Assembly: GCF_030848805.1 (NCBI RefSeq)
Contig: NC_092364.1
Span: 19,201,447-19,265,446 of the forward strand
Direction of reading: 5' to 3'
Length of the DNA: 64,000 bases
Source of the DNA: Temnothorax longispinosus
Taxonomy: Eukaryota; Arthropoda; Insecta; Hymenoptera; Formicidae
In this document: positions 48,786-61,200 of the stretch, piece by piece
How the letters are laid out: each line of letters begins with the position of its first letter
How positions within the stretch are numbered: position 1 is the first letter of the stretch
The notes under the pieces: model-generated
What the model saw: only the letters and a program-made list of their open reading frames with translations
The model's database searches: none
Told to the model about the DNA's origin: nothing
Position numbers and translations under genes: made by a program

Positions 48786-49205
48786 ATTCGGGGCTGCGAC
48801 GCTGCGTTCAGCTCGCTCCGCGTTTCTCGCGTTCTCTAGCCCGTCGATCGCGAATCTTCTGGCCCATATTGCGCTCCGAGAGAAGGCCAGAGCCATTGTA
48901 ATTAAAGAAGAAGAAAGATCGTGAATCTCTTGTCCGCGAACGAGTGTCGGGAGTGTCGGAATTGAACGACGGTCGATCGTCTTGGTGCCATAACTGCCAT
49001 AGCATTCGGGGCTGCGTTCAGCCCGCTCCGCGTTTCTCGCGTTCTCTAACCCGTCGCTCGTGAATCTCCTCGCCATATTGCGCTCCAAAAGGTGGCAGCA
49101 GCCATTGTAACTAAAGAAGAAGGAAGATTGCGAATCTTGTCCGCGAACGAGTGTCGGGAGTGCCGGAATTGAGCGACGGTCGATCGTCTCAGTGCGTAAT
49201 GTAAA
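48786..49205. repeat. Two-copy tandem repeat, about 218 bp per unit
   Basis: Unit 1 begins ATTCGGGGCTGCG at 48786 and unit 2 at 49004. Both continue through CTCCGCGTTTCTCGCGTTCT, a GAAGAAG block and CGCGAACGAGTGTCGGGAGT. Small indels separate the copies. The minus-strand open frame across it (48780-49217) carries the repeat but looks like neither a signal nor a domain I know. Confidence 0.85.
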
Positions 49206-51857
49206 TCCCGAATCCATATCGCGTCTATCGACGTTCGCAAGTGGCGTCGATTCGAATTAACTCTGACTTATCGCACGGAACACAGTGCATGGATGCCATG
49301 GATTTAAGAAGTTTTAGTGTCGTTTGATACAAGCGAATTGGCGAATCCGCGTCTTCTCGCTCGCCGCGAGAGCGAATCTCGGCGTCGGAGTGACATGTCT
49401 ACCGTCATTGCGTACAGTGAATTTCGAAAGTTTCCGTTTCACGCGCGGGTGAGCGAGTGCTTTTGGTGTTGCGGAGCGTTGTTCGCGGAAGGGCCGCGCG
49501 CTCGAGAAGTCGAGACGTTCGGCGCGGTGAGTACCTCCTCCAGCTCCTCTTCCGCCATCTTTCCCCATCCCAAATTTTCCATTAACCTCAGTCGCTCGTG
49601 GGTTCAAGAAAATCGCAGCGAGAGAGATAGAGGCGGGCACGATATCTCCACGCACGTAACCTTTTGTCGCGAACTGCGTGTAGAACTACGTGTATACCTT
49701 GGCTTCGCCGGCGCGGCGCGGTATAGCTCGCGCACGAGCACACGTTCCGCGTAATTTTACAAACTCGGCTGGATTGATGCACGAGATTGGGGCACGGCAC
49801 GAGCAGGACAGATATTCCCGCGAAACGCGCACCGTCGCCCGTCGGGGTCGCGGGACCCCGGGGGAGCGAGGTGACCGCGGTCGGTAGGGAACGAGCCGGC
49901 CCGGGAACGAGGACAAAGGATCGCGTCGACGCCCCGCCGGCCCCGAGGTGCATCTACGATATCATCTACCCGTGTTCTCCTCCGCGTTATGCTTATATGC
50001 CCGTGCATACGTAAAAGCCGCGGCCGCGTTGTCGCCGTGCTTTATCCTGCGCGAGCCGGAGGGCACTCCGTATGATCTACCGCCCCGAGATTCCACGGAG
50101 AAGCCGCGACAATCCACTTACCAGCTGCCCGCGTTGATTTTCTGCTCGTCGCAGTTGCTCCCCCCCCCCCCCCGGTATCCGCGCCCGCGCGAAAAATAAC
50201 GGGAGAGCGACGCGCATTCTGTGGCTGCATTCCCCGATTTTCACTGTCAGCAACTTTCAGTACTGAAAATCTATAAGTATACGTGACGTAAAATATATAT
50301 AGATGTTCACTACTGATGAATATCGGAATGCAGCCTGATGTAAGGCTGGAGATCGGGAACCGGTAGAAATTTGATGAGCGCGAATCCGGCGCCTCGCCGG
50401 ACACGAGAGGATATGGGATATCTACGTTCCGTTCGTGTGACGTGATCGCGCCATGATTGATATGCCAGAGGTATGCGCTCGCGCGGCGTCTACGTTCGCG
50501 GCGAAAGTTCAACTCGTTGAAATTATAGCTTGTCTCGATTGCTTCCCGGTTACGACTATATTTGGAATGAAACGGAGATACGATCACTCGCTCGCGGATA
50601 TCCCGCGAAAACATGATCGTGCCGGTAACGGTTGTCACCTTTCCGGTTTTTAAAGAAGACTCGTCGAGGCTTCGGCGGAAGAAAAAATATCTCCGATAGG
50701 TCGCTTTAAATTTCGATACTCTTTTTTTTTTTAAGAGAATATAGAACTGTAGAAGAGGCAATTTTGATAGTAAGATTCAGAATGTAACAAGATATTAAAA
50801 TATTGCGTTAATTAATGCGCAAACTGGATAATTTTATTTCATTTTTTTTTTGAAAACTGAAAAAATAGTGTAAAGGTGGTAAACGTAGTTGTAACATTTA
50901 AAGAAGCATTCGTATATATCGCGTGACGCGCGTAATAATACGGAACGTGTTTATACATACGAGTATTTCTTATGCGTCACCGCGAGCCACTTTGTTCTCC
51001 GGTAAACGTAAACAGGACTTCTTCCGCGTGAAACATCGAGAGGTCTTTGCCTTCGAGGACTTGATTCATAAAATGTCGACGAGACGCTCCGAGCATTAAA
51101 GCTGCGCGACTTGATTTGTAAGTACAGTATAACATCAGCAATGACAGAAATAGTTGAATTAGCGCGATAAAAGTAAACTATACTGAATATCACTTAAATC
51201 GGTAACAATGTAAATAAGTTCGCGATCGAACGAACGACAGAAATTTCATGTTTTCTCGGTCAGTGATGAGTTTATAAAATTGTATTGCAAAGGAATCACG
51301 TTGTTTCATTTACAATGAGCGACATTAGCGAGCAAGCAGTAAATTCGTGCTGGACCCAACAGCCGAGACATAGTAACGCGTTCTCTCTCTATCTTCTCTC
51401 GCCATATAAAGCGGTGGCGATAGGGTCGCGGGGGCAATATATACGTCCGGCTGGAACGACGTATATATTCGCCCGTAATTGGAGCGCGTCGCTCGGCGAA
51501 TCGGCCGCGAAATAAAACGAACCGTATAAAGACCGTACTTTAGTCAGTTTTTGCGCGAGGTTTTTAGCCGTCGTACCTCCGGTGGTCTCGTTAGACCGGA
51601 CGATGGGAGGTCCGGAAGAGATCCGCCGCGGCCGCGGCTGCAATACGCGTCCGCATTTGCTCCACGTACTATAAAGCGTCGCGGAATCCTTGGATCGATC
51701 CTCCGTCGCGAGACCATATAAAACTATTGGAAAACGAATAATTTACATTAAACGAGCTTTATTTAGATCGGATATTGGTAATTTCTTCATATGTGGCGTT
51801 ATATAAAGTTTGTCAGAATTTTATTAGAATTTTTACTGTAATTTCATACATTCGTAC

Positions 51858-52060
51858 ACGGTTTTGCTGAAGTATCTAAAAATTTAGTTAGATACAGATC
51901 TGAAAATAATTTTGTTGCACCATCAAAATAATGATTGCAGTAGGTCGCTGAAGTATGATAGTAATAATGTAAAACTTTTGACATTTTAGTGATCAGTTTG
52001 AGTGTTCTACAAATTGTACATAATCTACGTAATTATTTTTAGATACTTCAGCAAAACCGT
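51858..52060. mobile_element. MITE with perfect 26-bp terminal inverted repeats
   Basis: The left end, 51858-51883, starts ACGGTTTTGCTGAAGTATC. The right end, 52035-52060, is its exact reverse complement over 26 bases. Total length is 203 bp, AT rich, with no coding capacity. No obvious target-site duplication is seen, so the family is not assigned. Confidence 0.75.
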
Positions 52061-54448
52061 TCTTTCCATTCTTATGTAACAGTACGAATTATAAACTGCT
52101 GTCTTTTAAAATTCCAATGTGATTCGCAGTTTTACATGACATATATTTACATTTCGAGCACATTTTATATTTCAATGCGCGATACGTATCTATATACGAG
52201 ACATCACTGACAATAAGTGGACATCCAGAAATAGTTAATTATGTCGAACGAGAAGCGTCGAGGGCAGATGGGACACAGCTGAAGAAGCAAATAATATCAG
52301 TAACGTAAAGCATTTCGTAGAGTAAAGTTATAGCTCCTTAATGAATCGAAGGGGTTTAAAAACGGAGTCTTTCGCTCGTTGATGAAGGAAGCGAGCGCGG
52401 AAGTTATCGGACCGCACGATCTGGCCTACCGTTTACCCTAGCCGGGGTATTAGAAGTTGTCACAGGTGCTCGCCCGTATATAGGTACCACGCTCCACGTA
52501 CGCACGCACGCACGTATGCACGCACGCACGCTAAGAAAACGGGCGAAGATTCTCTCAAGGGGAGCCCGCGTGTATATTTGGCTTTCCCACAGTTTAGCGC
52601 GCGACTTTAACTATCCCGCCTCGCGCCGGCGTTTGCCGACGGACAGACGGAAGCCATTCGCGAACTTCAAAGATTCGCGATCGGGGTGCGCGCCTCGAGT
52701 GGTATAGGCAATGCATATTATCACGGTGCCTACCTAGCCGGGGCCCCCGACATGTCCTCGTCGGCGGCCCGGCGCGGCGCGGCGTCCTCGGCAGCGCGTG
52801 CACACAAAGTCGAGGACTCGGCCAACACTCCAACGGCAGCGCGTTTATCGTCGAAGACCGGCGGTCCGAACAAAGTGCACCTCGCCGAGTGCACGGCTAA
52901 TGGCAATCTTGTTTTATGCCTGGCGGCTCGGCGCGCGACAAAAATCGTTTGCACGTGAGCCAGATTACTTATTACCCGGAGACGTGTGTCAACCTTGGGA
53001 ACCGGCGGCGTTCGAGACACCCGATTTCCACGTTGCTGTAGGAAACTTTGAGAGAATTTTGCAATAAAAGCAACCGTGTAATAATTTTCGACCTCGCGCA
53101 TTTCGCTACACACACAATCGATCGTTTTTAAAAAATCTCTTCGCGTACGCGCAAAAACTCCGGTCGTTAGAATTAATTTTCAACACGATTTCACGGTGAT
53201 GTTTATTGACTGACGTTTATTGAAGGCAAATTTCACAACGATGCGACCGTGCATTTTCTGGTAGCGTTTCGTTCGGTGGTAATCCCGCGATATATCCAAT
53301 AATTGCCGCGCAGCGGTCGTTTAAGATTCGCCGAGTAAAGTATCGATACGAGAGCGTTCAAACCGGATTGCGTTCAAACTAAATTACAAACGTTTATATA
53401 CGACTTCATCAATCATCGGTCCCGACGCGCGGGCAAGCCGCGCGTTGCATGAAACTCTGCGCCACGCGATGATAACGACTGACAAGTGTCGAGTAACGTT
53501 TTAAGCGTGCGTCAATCAGCGTTGGAGCAACGGGGGAATTAAAATGCGAGTGAGAAGTGAAAAAAAAAGTGAAAAGAGTAGCCGAACAATCGTCGGGGTA
53601 AATCGATGGAAGGGCTCAAACGTGCAAGGGAGGGATCCGGAGTACCGTCGAACGAATCGTGTCGCTGTCAGTAACGACGCATTAACGCGTTCATATCGCA
53701 TTCCAACCCTTCGCGCGTTCGATTACATCGCACTCACATCCTGTACGTATATTCGCGTTCGTCCTCCCCCGTAAATGCAACTCAATACACTTTTTCTCCG
53801 CTACTCGCGTCGCCGAGACACCCGTGTAAATTCATGTTCATGTAATGTAAAGCATTCGCGATCGGAGCAGATACGAGGGGGCAACGTACTCATTATATAT
53901 TTTGTGGAAGGATACTTTTTTTTACATTGGTGCGATATTTCCTTCTTATCGCACACGCGATGCCTTCGCCGCAAATTGCTTCAATCATTATTATATCAGC
54001 GTTACAGACTGACGAGACGAAAAGTTTCCTCCGCAATGTCTGTATTTGTGTGAAATAAATAAATCGCGTATATTCTTACATTACGAGGGGCGCTATCAAA
54101 GAAGATAGCTTCGCTGCGTTTCCAATATTCTCCTCAATCCTCGGCACTTCAGCATCTCTCGTCCGCAATTCCCGCGGTCAGTTCGGCGAGCACGGAGGGA
54201 CGGGGGGGGCTCGGAGGAGGGAACGCGGGGTTAAGCGGGTCGGCATATAAGTGAAATCGCAATAATTACCGGCGGCACGGATCACAAATCCCGCAGTACG
54301 GTAGTTGGTAGGCGGGATGGTCTACCAACAGACGCATACAGGTATTATACGCAAGCTCTTTGTCGGGGGGGCCTCGGAGGAGGGGTACGGTTTATATTGG
54401 CGCCACCTCCTGCACGGTTAAGCGAGCGACTAGGGCAGACTTACGCCT

Positions 54449-54650
54449 TACACCTCTCTCTCTTCGCCTCTCTCTCTCTCTTTCTCTCTGTCTCTCTCAT
54501 TCTCTCTGCACCCCACCCGCCGTCGTTTTCACCCTCTCGTTCGCTCACTCTCTCTCTCTTTCTCTTTCTCTATCTCCCGCTCCCTCTATTCTCCTCTCCC
54601 CCCTCTCTCTCACCAGCGACGACCCTCTCTCGTCTCTCTTGCCGCGCGCG
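54449..54650. promoter_or_regulatory. CT-rich tract upstream of the 55151 exon (GAGA-type)
   Basis: About 200 bp composed almost only of CTCT and TTCTC runs on the plus strand, i.e. (GA)n on the minus strand. Such tracts just upstream of insect gene starts are typical GAGA-factor targets. Its position 500-700 bp before the start codon suggests promoter-proximal DNA. The frames read through it (54360-54733) are low-complexity artefacts. Confidence 0.45.
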
Positions 54651-55150
54651 CTCTGATGCTGCACAACTCCCGCTCGCTGGCTAACCCAACCTAACCCGCG
54701 GGCGAACTTCATTCCACGCCGACTGACCACCACCGACGGCCGTCGTCGTGTCCTCGACGCCGCCGTCGTCGTCGCCGCCTCGTTTGTCGTTCGTCAGAGA
54801 ACGCGGTCACGCGACACGTCGACTCCGTCGTCGGCGAATCGGTGTACTACGTAGTACATACGTACGTGGATCTTCTCTTCTTCTCTTTCTTCTTCCCGGC
54901 GGTGGTGATACACCGGCCGCCCGGTGTGTCATGCCGATATCATTGTGACTGGGATACGTGACTGGATTTTTTTTTAAGTGACTGTGCCTAATAGTACCTT
55001 CCTCTCGATCGTACCTCGCGCGTACGCAGTTGTGTATCGGGGAAGTTAAGAAGACGTGTCGCGAAAGCCAGGGGGGACAGGAAGGTTCGGCTTACCCCGT
55101 TCTCCACGGGGGAGGACCCGTTCAGAAGGCGAAGGGAGGAAGGACCAACC
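54651..55150 (+). promoter_or_regulatory. Probable 5' UTR/promoter of the 55151 gene, with a uORF
   Basis: CpG-rich sequence with GTC/GCC triplet runs at 54739-54785. A short upstream ORF starts at 54930 (ATG CCG ATA TCA TTG TGA, MPISL). At 54970-54978 a T9 tract followed by AAG looks like a 3' splice site, so the UTR may be spliced from a more distal 5' exon. The transcription start cannot be fixed from sequence alone. Confidence 0.4.
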
Positions 55151-55258
55151 ATGGACATGTCCGAAGACTGTTGGGATCACGTGGGACTGCTCCAAGAGGT
55201 CTCCGCGGAACCACCCCCGCCACCGTCCGCCTCCGACTTCTTAATCCAGCATCAAGAG
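55151..55258 (+). CDS. First coding exon of an unidentified gene (36 residues)
   Basis: The ATG lies in an excellent context (CAACCATGGACATG). The exon runs phase 0 to a consensus donor CAAGAG|GTAAGT. It encodes MDMSEDCWDHVGLLQEVSAE, then five prolines, then SASDFLIQHQE. Reading through the donor ends at TAG within 30 nt, so splicing is expected. The short acidic/aromatic start followed by a proline run resembles N-termini of transcription regulators, but I do not recognise the family and give no function. The gene is divergent from sowah, with start codons about 10 kb apart. No in-frame stop was found for about 100 nt upstream, so an earlier start through another exon is not excluded. The next exon was not found before 64000. 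Confidence 0.7.
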
Positions 55259-58200
55259 GTAAGTCTCTTCTTCCATCTTTTGTAGTAAATTGCGTTTTAG
55301 TGCGCTCTGCAACGTGAAATTTGTTATTTAAGAGGTGCGAATCGAATAAGTTTGCAAGAACAAAAAGCGCGGGAAAAGCGAAGCATATATGTGATAAATA
55401 CAAGATATGATATCATATATCACACAGAGATATATCTGCGAGATAACTATGTTATTGGCAAAATCCTGAAATAATTCTTCGATCATCGTTACGTGAGCGG
55501 AATCGGATTAGCGTTCATCTGCAAATCGACGGCGCTTTTTCGTTGCCGCGCGTGGGCAAACGGTCACCTTGACTTTTTATTTAACAATATTTTAACGATA
55601 CGGTTAATTAATTCGTAATATGAGGAGTTTACGTTGAATTAAAGCGAAGAAACCGGGCTGACGGCGGCTGTTCCGTGCGCGAGTAGGGTACATATAATTA
55701 TACCCTCTTTTACTTAAACCTCCGACAATTTCGGTATTTGTACGGCTGAGGTCTGTCATTTTACGTGCAAACTTGTTTTATTGGCGCGAACACCTTGAAG
55801 AACCTATTTATCCGGTACGGCCGGAGGGCTGCGCGCATTTGCGCCAGATAGCTCTTTTTAATAAAACCCGTCGGGGATTCCGGTGTGGAAATCATTATCA
55901 TAATGATACGGCGAGGCGCGCTGATTTCATTCCGTGAAAACGATCGCGGCACGTACGTCACACACGAGGATCGAGGAACGTATATGTTCAATTACGCCGC
56001 TCTTGGCGATCGTCCCCATAGCTTCCGTAACTTCCTTAGTACGCCAATTATGATACATCATTATTATCAGGCGCAATTTTTTTTTAATTTACTTCAATCT
56101 CTATCCTTCAATTTTCCGACGACCACTAGTGGCGATCGTATGGCTTAATAATTTAATGACACGAGCATGTTGCTATAAACTCGTATTTCTTCTTTCAAGA
56201 CTCGTTTTTATCTTTCAGGAGTAAAAGGTAATACATATAATTCAAGAACGGCGATTCGCGACTTACTATTAGTAGTTTACGAAAGATCTCTTTATCGTAA
56301 TCACGCGCTTAGCATCTTTTTATTCGGTTCGAAAAACGCGAGAGATATATTCTAAAATTTACGAACTGTATTTCAGACACCCCGTATATCGGGCCGCAAT
56401 TAAGAGACCGAATTGAGGGTCTCACGAGGAGCCGAAGCGGTCGAACCGCGAGCTCCGGCAACATTCCAGTAGGCTGCACCGAGGTAGAAAGCACCTGGAT
56501 AGTCGTGGCGATTTCTCTGTTTGCTCAAGCCTACAGCAAATTAGTAATAATCACGCGGGGCCACCTGTCATCGGTCCGATTGGTCCGAAGCTGGGGGCGG
56601 GGATTTATATGTTATTATATATACGTTACCTGGTGTGTGTGCGAAAGGACGAGACGCAGGGAAAGAATCGTCCTCAAACGATCGACGAACCGAGGGGCGC
56701 CGGCTCGTTCCGTTTCAATTTCGTCGGGCCCCCTTGCATAACGAGCTCTTTCTCTGTCTCTCTCCCTCTCTCTCTCTCTCTCGGCGGGGCAGCATGAATC
56801 CACGGGGCGTTGGTTACGGTGCCCTGTAATCATACCCGAAATTATAGGCATTTAGTTGGGCATGAATGAGCGGATAGGAAAGTTTAAGAAGAAGATATCG
56901 GTGGCATCGGCGCGTCAGAGGCGCGTGCAGGGCCCCGGCCCGCTTCCTTTACGCCTCTCCCATATCCCCGTCCCTACCGTTCGTTCGTCGCCGGTTTCTA
57001 GAGGCACCTGCATCTCCGCTGCCCCGAACGGGGCTCAGATTCACCTCCGATACAGGTCGCCCTACCTGGCATCCTTCCTTCCGCCGCGCCGCGTCGTGTA
57101 CATATGCACGCGTGAATCCCGAGACACGACGATCGACCATAATCCATCATGCACGATGACAATAAATGTCGTAATGTATATATCGCACATCACTATTCAG
57201 TAAAATCAAAGCTTCCCCAGAGGATCTTATCATTTAAAAAAACGTAATCTCTTTAATTTTATTTGAAAGAGATGTCAAAGTATATTTTAATTAATGTTAT
57301 TTAAAATAGAATTTTGATTGCTATTTTATTTTATAAGTTGACAAACGTTGACAATGTTCTATACATTTCCATAAGCTAAATTAAAAAAACGACTCCGAGT
57401 TATTCTATCACAATAGCACTAACGCGGCCAGCAAAGCTAACAATAAGAAATCAAAGATTATAGTTCAAGCAAATATTATTGCGTATTATGCGATCGTACA
57501 GAATAGATGCTTCCGTAAAGAAAAATATAGACGATTCGTGAATAGAATGTCGACGAAAAGCACAGATGCGTTGCGCTAATTTCATCGAGAGCTTTTTCCG
57601 TTTCTATGTCACGATGACACGATCGCGCCAACCGGCGACTGTGGCCAGTGCCTTGTTAAAACAAGACACGAAAACGCGATGGCGTCTTCGTACCAAAAAG
57701 GATTAAAGTAAGCGATCGGTCCAATTAAAATACGGCGGGGGACCATCCCTCGCGCCGTGTCCAACACGTGACAAATGCGCGCACGGCACGTCCCAGCTGC
57801 AGCGCTGAAAAATGTCGGCGCACCGAAATATAGGCTGCTAATCGAATCGCACCTGCGTCGCGAAAGCTTCAAGGTTTCTCGAAGCTGGTTTCGCGGGGTG
57901 GATGCTTCAGCATCGCTCGACTCACGTATAAGTTTCCCACGACGGGCGGGCGGGCGGAAGGGCGAGCCCATCTTAGGGCCCGTGTGGGAATATCTGGTCT
58001 TATTACTCGCGCATAGGAAACTCAGGCGTTCGAGCGCCGATCGACCGTCGATTTTCGTATTCCTCCGACGTGTACGCTCGCTGCTACCTCTCTTCCTCTC
58101 TTCCTCTCTTCTCGCTTCTTCCTATTCTCCGTCTCGGGGCTTCATATGAGTCGTAGATCGGCGTAGCTTAAACCCGAGTCCCCGGTAGCGCCCGCACACG

Positions 58201-61200
58201 CGACATTCCATCGTGTTCGATAGCTCGAGCACCCGTTCACACCGAAAATCGTGAATTCCGAGGTGAAGCGAACACGGAGCGGACTACCGACGACGCGAGC
58301 ACGTACGGGTTCCGTGAGAGAACTCGGTCGATTCGATGGCGATAACGGCGTCGCGCGTCCCGCTTCCGAATTGCCCCGTTCTGCCGGGCATTCTACGGTA
58401 GCGAGGAAAAACGTCGACCGGGATGAAGGAATCAAAGCGATGGAGCATGTGGCTTGCTCGGCACGTTCGTGTCGGACGAGCGAAGCGTCGATACGAGGCG
58501 CGGTAGAACGCAGCCATGAACGATTTGCGAAGCATCGTATCCGAGGGGCTTTGAAGGAATTTCAATTCGTGGCGGAGAGTTAGACGGCATAAGTCTTCCT
58601 CCCGTTCTTCCTCTCCCTCGTGTAATTGATGTAAGTCGCGTGTTACGACTAAATTCCAACGTCTGAATGCGCTCGGTGCATGGCGACGATTGTTCGGACA
58701 CCTTTTTTATGTTCCTGACTACTCGTGTAATCACTCGGAGACTGCCAATCACGATCGTGGGAAATAATATTTGACGACTGATATGCGGCGCTAAAAACTA
58801 TTTGCATATAATGACGAGATAATTACAGCGTTACGCTACTTGTTTTCTTAGGGCTGTTAATTTCGTATTAATGAATATTACTCGCGTGCTCGTTAATTAT
58901 ATTCTATTATATTCCGAACGCACGCTATGTATATAAATATGATTACGTCTACGTCGTTAATTTTATTCTAACGATGCGGTAATTTTCCCAGCTACAGAAT
59001 GCGTTATTAAAATCTAACATCATGGATGGAAAATATAACATCTGTTTATTAATTATCACATTGTTATAAGAGATGCCAAGAAAATTATATTATATTTTTC
59101 TCTCGGATATTGTCCAAAATCAGCCAATTTACAATCGCATTTTCTACTCAATCCAATGACATTCCGAGCAATGCAAGATCTCTCTAAACTTTCCATCAGA
59201 CTATGCTGTCTATCCGCGATTTAATATCCCACGCGACGAGGGAAAGGCCTTCATGCTATTCTAAGGGGGAAGAGATGTGTCACCCGAGTGAACGCTTAGC
59301 CCTCTCGAGAACCGAGTTCGATGACATCGCCTTTTTCGAGGCGACTCGTTGCAAGGTTCACACGACCGTGCATTCCGTACTTTTGTCGCACTTTGTCGCG
59401 CGCGGGATACGCACTTGTCGTGTAGTAAGCACTTGTCGCCACCCTTCCTGTTTCCATCCAGGACGATGTCCTTCCGTCGTCGTCGTCCCCCTTCGTCGCC
59501 GTCGTCGCCGTCGTCCTCGTCGTCGTTTGATTCCAGTCGCTCACAAGCCCGCCGAACGGAGCTTCCTCGGGCACACGTGACACGTGCGTCCCGCATCGAC
59601 CGGACACGTGCAGGGCGCAATGTCGCTGTCGAGCGCGACGAACTCACGGTACCCTAATGGTTACGGTTACAGACCACGTCGGCGCCCGTATTTTCTCTCC
59701 GTCCCGCCGCTCATCTCGAATACATCACCGCAACAGCGGTACATTAGGCAGGGGTGTGAATAATGATTGTATTCGAGGTCTAAAGTTAATACTTTCAAAA
59801 GGGTCTCCCACGATTGAAATCAATTGGACAGTTCTACATTCTACGAAATGTAAGACTCTGAACGAAACATTTATAAAACGAAATATCTATGAGATTTAAG
59901 GTCAGAAGCTTAGAAATCTCAACCCGTTATTCTATTCCTGTTACTCTACCGTCAGTGCAATAATTCTCCGCAGCAGAACACCGAGAGAGGCTTCGAGTCC
60001 TTCGACAACCTTCTGGGAATTCGAAAACGTCCGAGTCGACGAAAGCCCCCGAGTGCGCGAGGCAAAGGAAACAATCGACCACTTGTTGCTGAAAAGATTG
60101 TATCGAGTATTCGCAAGAGAGTCCCGTATAGGCGAGATTTAAAAACGGTATATACTTATAGGCATACCTTTTTTTCCGCGAGCAACCGTCGTCATGCTCC
60201 GTCAAGTTTCCGACGCTATATCGGCGGGGATCCGCCGCGGCCGATGAAACAGCCTGATACGTTTAAAGGCGCTCGCCGTTTCGTAACGGAAGTAATCACG
60301 CGGCCAAGAACAAGGATTGCTGGATTATAGACGTGGCGCACGAGAGAAGCTTTTCTTTTGTGTCACCAGTAGACCGCGGCGGCTCCCTCTCACGCGAGAA
60401 TAAATTCGGCGGACCGTAAACCACCGCACCGCTTTCGGATCGCCTCAGTAGCGATACGCCCGTCGCTCGCAATAAAAATATTTTTTGCGCCCCCCATAAA
60501 ATGCACTATAACTCCATCAGCGACTACATAGAGTTGCCTGCCTCTTTGGTTGAAATGTTTGTACGGGAAGATGTATCGTGTTAGAACTTATTTTTTAACA
60601 ATTCACATATTTATTAACTGTAGATACGTGATAACAATCATATATTAATAATTTCTATTACCATTGAAAATATATAACTAATTATGGTATTTATCCAAAA
60701 TATAACAGTATTAATCTTTTCGGTCGAACAAGATGGTGTCGATGAGTTATTAACAACTATAAGCACTTTTAGGCTTTTTCTTTAATCAATGGCTGTATTT
60801 TTGACCCCAAATTCGCGCGGAGCAGGGAGATGAAAATCGGACCACTGCGTTTTCAAAGCATACGCATTCTTTGAAACGATACTCTTATCGAAAGTTTTCG
60901 TCCGCGATGTAAACGGCAAGTTGGCTTTCGTCGCTTGAAGGGGGAGTTTCGTCCTAATTGAACGACCCTCGGTCGACCGACACGCTTCGCTACAAGGGTG
61001 GATTTATCTCGACGCACGTTAACGCGAGTACGAGTAGGTTGTGGGAGCGCGTATAAAGCACAATCCTCGCTGCCTTTATTCTGACGATGCTGAGTGTGTA
61101 TGTGTGTACACGCACACACATACATGTCGTGAATTCTCCTTTCTTTCATCGTCTCGTGGAAGTTACTTTATTAGCCAGGAGGCATCGTACAGGTTTCGAC

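Larger units (their letters stand above)
45213..54448. other. Divergent intergenic region between sowah and the 55151 gene
   Basis: 9.2 kb. It starts with AT-rich foldback DNA (45.3-45.8 kb), then ordinary CpG-containing sequence, the repeat cluster at 47.6-49.2 kb, a GC-rich block at 48.6-50.1 kb with a 14-C run at 50160-50173, the 26-bp-TIR MITE, and an (ACGC)n run at 52498-52530. No gene is recognised. The longest frame (50042-50761, minus) has no family feature, and a weak exon-like segment at 49395-49526 is discussed in the findings. Confidence 0.6.

Noticed and set aside
48780..49217. 146-codon minus frame with an internal repeat, as a repeat protein gene
   Set aside because: The repeat is a DNA-level 218-bp tandem duplication (not a multiple of three) and the middle shifts frame between units.
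50042..50761. Longest open frame of the window (239 codons, minus)
   Set aside because: Runs through a poly-C tract and CpG-rich DNA, has no recognisable domain, and its composition looks random.
54681..54697. CTAACCCAACCTAACCC as an interstitial telomeric repeat
   Set aside because: Only two irregular units, not a TTAGG array.
54360..54733. Ser/Leu and Arg/Glu rich frames upstream of the 55151 exon
   Set aside because: Low-complexity CT/GA tract read in several frames, probably promoter DNA.
60490..60505. AAATGCACTAT, resembling miR-277
   Set aside because: Only 11 bases match and there is no complementary arm.
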